From the NCBI GenBank assembly GCA_024635815.1, contig JAGXIG010000117.1, forward strand, positions 1-16,382: DNA of 16,382 bases, in the 5' to 3' direction. Origin of the DNA: Salegentibacter sp. (GTDB taxonomy: Bacteria > Bacteroidota > Bacteroidia > Flavobacteriales > Flavobacteriaceae). The notes under the pieces were generated by a model. That model was not told the origin of the DNA. It did no database searches and saw only the letters and a program-made list of their open reading frames with translations. The position numbers and the translations under genes are program-made. This document shows, in pieces, positions 13,587 to 16,382 of the stretch. The first letter of the stretch is position 1; every line of letters begins with the position of its first letter.

Positions 13587-14136
13587 AGCGTTTTCCCGAA
13601 CGCTCGTAAAACAGAAAGAAAATTATTCCAAAAATAATCCCCACGGCCGCGCCAACCAATACATCCCCGGGATAGTGAACTCCAACATAGATTCGACTTA
13701 ACATAAACAGAAGGGGCCATAAAAGCACTACCCAAATCCAAGGGTATTTATGCTTCATTGAAAGTATAAAGAACAATGCTGCTGCTGCAGAAACCGCTGA
13801 ATGCCCGGAGAAAAAGCTGTAGTTGTCGGGTGTTTGCAATATTCTAATGATATCTGCAATTTCAGGCTGGTTATTTGGCCTGAGCCTTAAAAAGAAATTC
13901 TTGGTTAGATTAGTGAAACCATAGGTGGAAAGTGCTGTAGCAAGTATAAATAAACTGGTGAACAGGGCTTTTTTCCAATGAAAACTTATAAAATAGAGAA
14001 TAAAAAAAGTAAGATAAAGCGGAATCCAATTTTGTATAGTAGTAATGGTAATCCAGAAATTATCGTACGACTCAATTCCTAATCCATTGAGATAGACAAA
14101 CAGCTCGCGATCCCATTGTTTTAGCTGCTCTAACAT
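13579..14136 (-). CDS. PAP2 family lipid phosphatase
   Basis: A 185-residue integral membrane protein with about five or six hydrophobic segments. All three PAP2 motifs are intact: KxxxxxxRP (Lys 79 to Pro 87, KNFFLRLRP), SGH (110-112, with His 112 in FFSGHSA) and SRxxxxxHxxxD (Ser 147, Arg 148, His 154, Asp 158). It should remove a phosphate from a lipid phosphate or pyrophosphate at the outer face of the inner membrane, such as undecaprenyl pyrophosphate recycling, phosphatidate-type lipids or lipid A modification; sequence does not tell which. It begins 9 nt after the tatA stop on the same strand, so the two are probably one transcript. Its 3' end overlaps the convergent methyltransferase gene by 8 nt. 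Confidence 0.93.
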   Translation of the reverse strand: MLEQLKQWDRELFVYLNGLGIESYDNFWITITTIQNWIPLYLTFFILYFISFHWKKALFTSLFILATALSTYGFTNLTKNFFLRLRPNNQPEIADIIRILQTPDNYSFFSGHSAVSAAAALFFILSMKHKYPWIWVVLLWPLLFMLSRIYVGVHYPGDVLVGAAVGIIFGIIFFLFYERSGKRFI

Positions 14137-14145
14137 AAAATGTGA

Positions 14146-14427
14146 TTAAAACCTACGTTTTACCGAACCGGTGATTTCATCAATATCTTCTTTCACCTTA
14201 TCGATCTCACCTCTTACATCTTTAGAAATATCGGTATCTATGCCTTGTTTTTCGGCACTTTTCTGAATTTCAGTCTTTATATCATTAGAGGCATTACGAA
14301 GCATTTTCATTCCTTTTCCCATTCCGCGGGCGATATCAGGAATTTTATCGGCACCAAAAACCATTACCAGGATAAACAGGATAAAGGCAATCTCTGCACC
14401 ACTAATAAAAAGGGGTATGATGTTCAT
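14146..14427 (-). CDS. tatA: Sec-independent (Tat) translocase subunit TatA
   Basis: A 93-residue single-span protein: transmembrane helix at about 7-23, then the conserved hinge FGADKIPD (24-31) and the amphipathic helix IARGMGKGMKMLRNASNDIK (32-51), followed by a charged tail rich in Lys/Asp/Glu. This is the architecture of TatA/TatE pore subunits of the twin-arginine export pathway. TatC is not in the window, as is common in Bacteroidota, where tat genes are often scattered. The helix contains an acidic Glu at residue 12 (GAEIAF), fitting the polar residue near the TatA N-terminus. It is the first gene of a probable tatA-pap2 unit, with candidate promoter boxes right upstream. Confidence 0.93.
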   Translation of the reverse strand: MNIIPLFISGAEIAFILFILVMVFGADKIPDIARGMGKGMKMLRNASNDIKTEIQKSAEKQGIDTDISKDVRGEIDKVKEDIDEITGSVKRRF

Positions 14428-14434
14428 AGCAAAA

Positions 14435-14454
14435 CAAATATAGCCACAAATCTA
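14435..14454 (-). promoter_or_regulatory. Two -7 boxes upstream of tatA
   Basis: Read on the - strand, TAGATTTG (14454-14447) and TATATTTG (14442-14435) both match TAnnTTTG exactly, 12 nt apart. The distal box leaves about 14 nt of leader before the ATG and is the more likely; the proximal one would give a nearly leaderless mRNA. No clear -33 TTG is seen. Confidence 0.5.
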
Positions 14455-14459
14455 AGCAT

Positions 14460-14488
14460 AAAAAAAGCCGACTCGTTAAAGTCGGCTT
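14460..14488 (-). terminator. Terminator of the M1 peptidase gene
   Basis: Perfect 8-bp stem (14465-14472, AAGCCGAC, with 14481-14488, GTCGGCTT) with an 8-nt loop. On the - strand it runs straight into seven Ts (14466-14460). It sits 9 nt past the stop of the peptidase gene and separates it from tatA, which therefore needs its own promoter. Confidence 0.9.
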
Positions 14489-14496
14489 AAAATATT

Positions 14497-16382
14497 TTAG
14501 TTCCCAAGACTCTCTTTAAATTCTTCAAATTCACTGGTGGTTTCCTCCTTGGGCCAGGTATTGTTACTTACATCAACATCTGCCGTTTCAAGGTTTGGAT
14601 CTACCACCATTTTTACAATTTCCTTATTTGTAGCAATGGCTTTTGTCGCCACCTCATCGTTCATTCTCCACAATTGCACAGGATATCTTTTCATTTCAGA
14701 AGAACCATCAGCATAAGTGAATTCTACGATTAAAGGCATTGGGATTCCTCCCGGTTTTTCGAAAGTTACCTGGTAGAAAAATTTAGGATCCTTTAATTTT
14801 GCTTTTTCTTCTTCAGAAAAATTATCCATCACATACTCTTTTAAAGTAGGCGAATTTTCTAAAACAGATTTTCCTTTTAAACTTTCATCAAACTCTTCGC
14901 TTCCCTCTTCCACTACGTAAATTGCATCTATTTCTTCCGGATCTGCACCATAACGCTCTAAAAATTCTTTTCCATCCTTAGTTGCGTTATCTGTAATAAA
15001 TAGTTTTTTCACATCTTTAATTCCCATATCTACATTATGAGTAGTATAGAACCAACCTCTCCAAAACCAATCTAAATCTACTGCTGAAGCATCTTCCATT
15101 GTTCTGAAGAAATCTTCAGGAGTTGGATGCTTAAACATCCAGCGATGGGCAAATGTTTTATAAGCGTGATCAAAAAGCTCGTGTCCCATCACGGTTTCAC
15201 GAAGAATATTTAGCGCGGTTGCCGGCTTTCCGTAGGCGTTATTACCTAACTGGTAAACATTTTCGGGATTAGACATAATTGGTGCAATATACTTTTGGTT
15301 TCCTTTCATATAAGGAACAATTTTCGCCGGAATTCCTCTACGAGAAGGATACTGCTCTTCAGGAGCAATTGCTTCAGGATATTTTTTCCCGAAATCCTGC
15401 TCGGCAAGATATTGGCTAAAGGTGTTTAAACCTTCGTCCATCCAGCCCCACTGACGCTCGTCGGTATTTACGATCATCGGGAAAAAGTTATGTCCAATTT
15501 CGTGAATAATAACGCTTATCATCCCGAATTTAACTCGATCTGAATAGGTTCCATCTTCATCGGGACGGCCATAATTCCAGCAAATCATAGGATATTCCAT
15601 TCCCTGGTTTCTTGCGTGCACCGAAACCGCTTTATGATATGGATATTGAAAAGTTTGATCTGAATAAGATTTTAAGGTACTGGCCACGGCTTTTGTAGAC
15701 CATTCTTCCCAAAGTGGATTCCCTTCTTTTGGGTATAAAGAAACTGCCATTACATCTTTTCCACCAACATCTGTAGCCATCATATCAAGGATGAATTTTC
15801 TTGAAGTAGAGAATCCAAAATCCCTAACCATTTCGGCTTTATATTTCCAGGTTTTGGTTTTGTTAGAAAAAGACTTTTCTGCTTCTTCGGCTTCAGCTTG
15901 AGTTCTGACTATTACAGGCTCATCGTAAGATTTTTTTGCCTGTTCATAACGGCTCATCATTTCTTTGGTATAAACCTCCTTGCGGTTTCGAAGTTCTCCT
16001 GTAGCCTCCATAATATGATCGGCAGGGACGGTAATATCTACTTCGTAATCGCCAAAAGGAAGTGCAAACTCACCACTGCCCCAAAACTGCATATTCTGCC
16101 AGCCTTCAACATCGTTATAAACCGCCATTCTTGGGAAGAATTGTGCAATTACGTAAGCATTGTTTCCGTCTTTAGGGAAATGCTCATAACCGCTTCTAGC
16201 CCGGTCGGTAATGTGATTGTTAATGTTATACCACCATTTCATTTCAAACTCAAAAGATTCCCCGGGCTCTAAAGCTTCTTCCAAATCTATTCTTAGCATC
16301 GTCTGATTAATGATATAATTTAATTTATCGCCATCATGGGTTAAATCAACAATATTGAAGCCACCGTCAAACGACTCTTCCA
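14497..16382 (-). CDS. M1 family zinc metallopeptidase (5' end outside window)
   Basis: The frame is open to the window edge, giving 627 C-terminal residues; an ATG at 16299 is internal, because the coding-like frame continues upstream of it. The zinc site is HEIGH (15504-15490), followed after 18 residues by the third ligand Glu in WMDEGLNTF, the exact M1 HEXXH-X18-E spacing. The substrate-side motif is GMEYP (15603-15589) instead of the GxMEN of classical aminopeptidases, a variant seen in many bacterial M1 relatives. An N-terminal beta domain (LEPGESFEFEMKWWYNINNH, about 16270-16211) and a long C-terminal region with FWRGWFYTTHNVDMGIKDVK follow the family layout. Probably exported, as a large periplasmic or surface peptidase, but the signal peptide lies outside the window. 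Peptide specificity is unknown. Confidence 0.92.
   Translation of the reverse strand, partial: EESFDGGFNIVDLTHDGDKLNYIINQTMLRIDLEEALEPGESFEFEMKWWYNINNHITDRARSGYEHFPKDGNNAYVIAQFFPRMAVYNDVEGWQNMQFWGSGEFALPFGDYEVDITVPADHIMEATGELRNRKEVYTKEMMSRYEQAKKSYDEPVIVRTQAEAEEAEKSFSNKTKTWKYKAEMVRDFGFSTSRKFILDMMATDVGGKDVMAVSLYPKEGNPLWEEWSTKAVASTLKSYSDQTFQYPYHKAVSVHARNQGMEYPMICWNYGRPDEDGTYSDRVKFGMISVIIHEIGHNFFPMIVNTDERQWGWMDEGLNTFSQYLAEQDFGKKYPEAIAPEEQYPSRRGIPAKIVPYMKGNQKYIAPIMSNPENVYQLGNNAYGKPATALNILRETVMGHELFDHAYKTFAHRWMFKHPTPEDFFRTMEDASAVDLDWFWRGWFYTTHNVDMGIKDVKKLFITDNATKDGKEFLERYGADPEEIDAIYVVEEGSEEFDESLKGKSVLENSPTLKEYVMDNFSEEEKAKLKDPKFFYQVTFEKPGGIPMPLIVEFTYADGSSEMKRYPVQLWRMNDEVATKAIATNKEIVKMVVDPNLETADVDVSNNTWPKEETTSEFEEFKESLGN

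Noticed and set aside
14245..14490. 81-codon + strand frame across tatA and its terminator
   Set aside because: Antisense to tatA, and it runs through a clear terminator hairpin.

Overview
The window looks like a chromosomal segment from a marine- or soil-type member of the Flavobacteriaceae (Bacteroidota). The supporting signs are a low-GC, A/T-rich sequence, several lipoproteins with a short signal and an acidic linker after the lipidated Cys, A-rich leaders without Shine-Dalgarno sequences, and several exact or near matches to the Bacteroidota -7 box TAnnTTTG. I cannot name a genus. No transposase, integrase, CRISPR array, rRNA or tRNA is visible, and the segment reads as ordinary core/accessory chromosome.

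Layout. Positions 1-150 hold the 3' end of an unidentified + strand gene and a strong terminator. Positions 152-787 (-) encode a lipoprotein of unknown function. Positions 1168-2431 (+) form a two-gene unit: an acidic, Cys-containing lipoprotein followed 4 nt later by a lipoprotein-type methionine sulfoxide reductase A, closed by a clear terminator. Positions 2569-4056 (+) encode a K+/H+ antiporter of the NhaP2 type. It converges, with a 9-nt overlap, on kynurenine 3-monooxygenase (kmo, -). Positions 5685-7904 (+) hold an Old Yellow Enzyme-type ene-reductase, a small coiled-coil protein and a flavin-reductase-like protein. Between the last two sits a 16-bp hairpin with an exact -7 promoter box inside it. 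Positions 7905-8845 are mostly non-coding but contain a 51-codon membrane protein gene of the lmo0937 type (8316-8471) and intergenic palindromic repeats, one of them lying within the loop of a terminator. Positions 8846-10315 (+) hold a tropinone-reductase-like SDR and a lipoprotein. Positions 10462-12766 (-) hold kynureninase (kynU) followed by a class A beta-lactamase-like serine hydrolase. A divergent O-methyltransferase (12945-13586, +) overlaps the end of a tatA-pap2 pair (-). The window ends in a gluzincin (M1) metallopeptidase whose N-terminus lies outside.

How the genes may work together. kmo and kynU are consecutive steps (kynurenine to 3-hydroxykynurenine to 3-hydroxyanthranilate plus alanine) of the aerobic kynurenine route, which in Bacteroidota can feed NAD synthesis or ring catabolism. 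The entry enzyme (tryptophan 2,3-dioxygenase) and 3-hydroxyanthranilate dioxygenase are not in the window. The two genes lie on the same strand about 6 kb apart, with + strand redox genes between them; a functional link to those redox genes is only inferred. Other themes are envelope maintenance (MsrA lipoprotein, PAP2 phosphatase, TatA, M1 peptidase, serine hydrolase) and ion homeostasis. I see no clearly new multi-gene system. The most interesting points are small: the overlooked 51-aa gene, the repeat-in-terminator, the promoter-in-hairpin, and the atypical beta-lactamase motifs.
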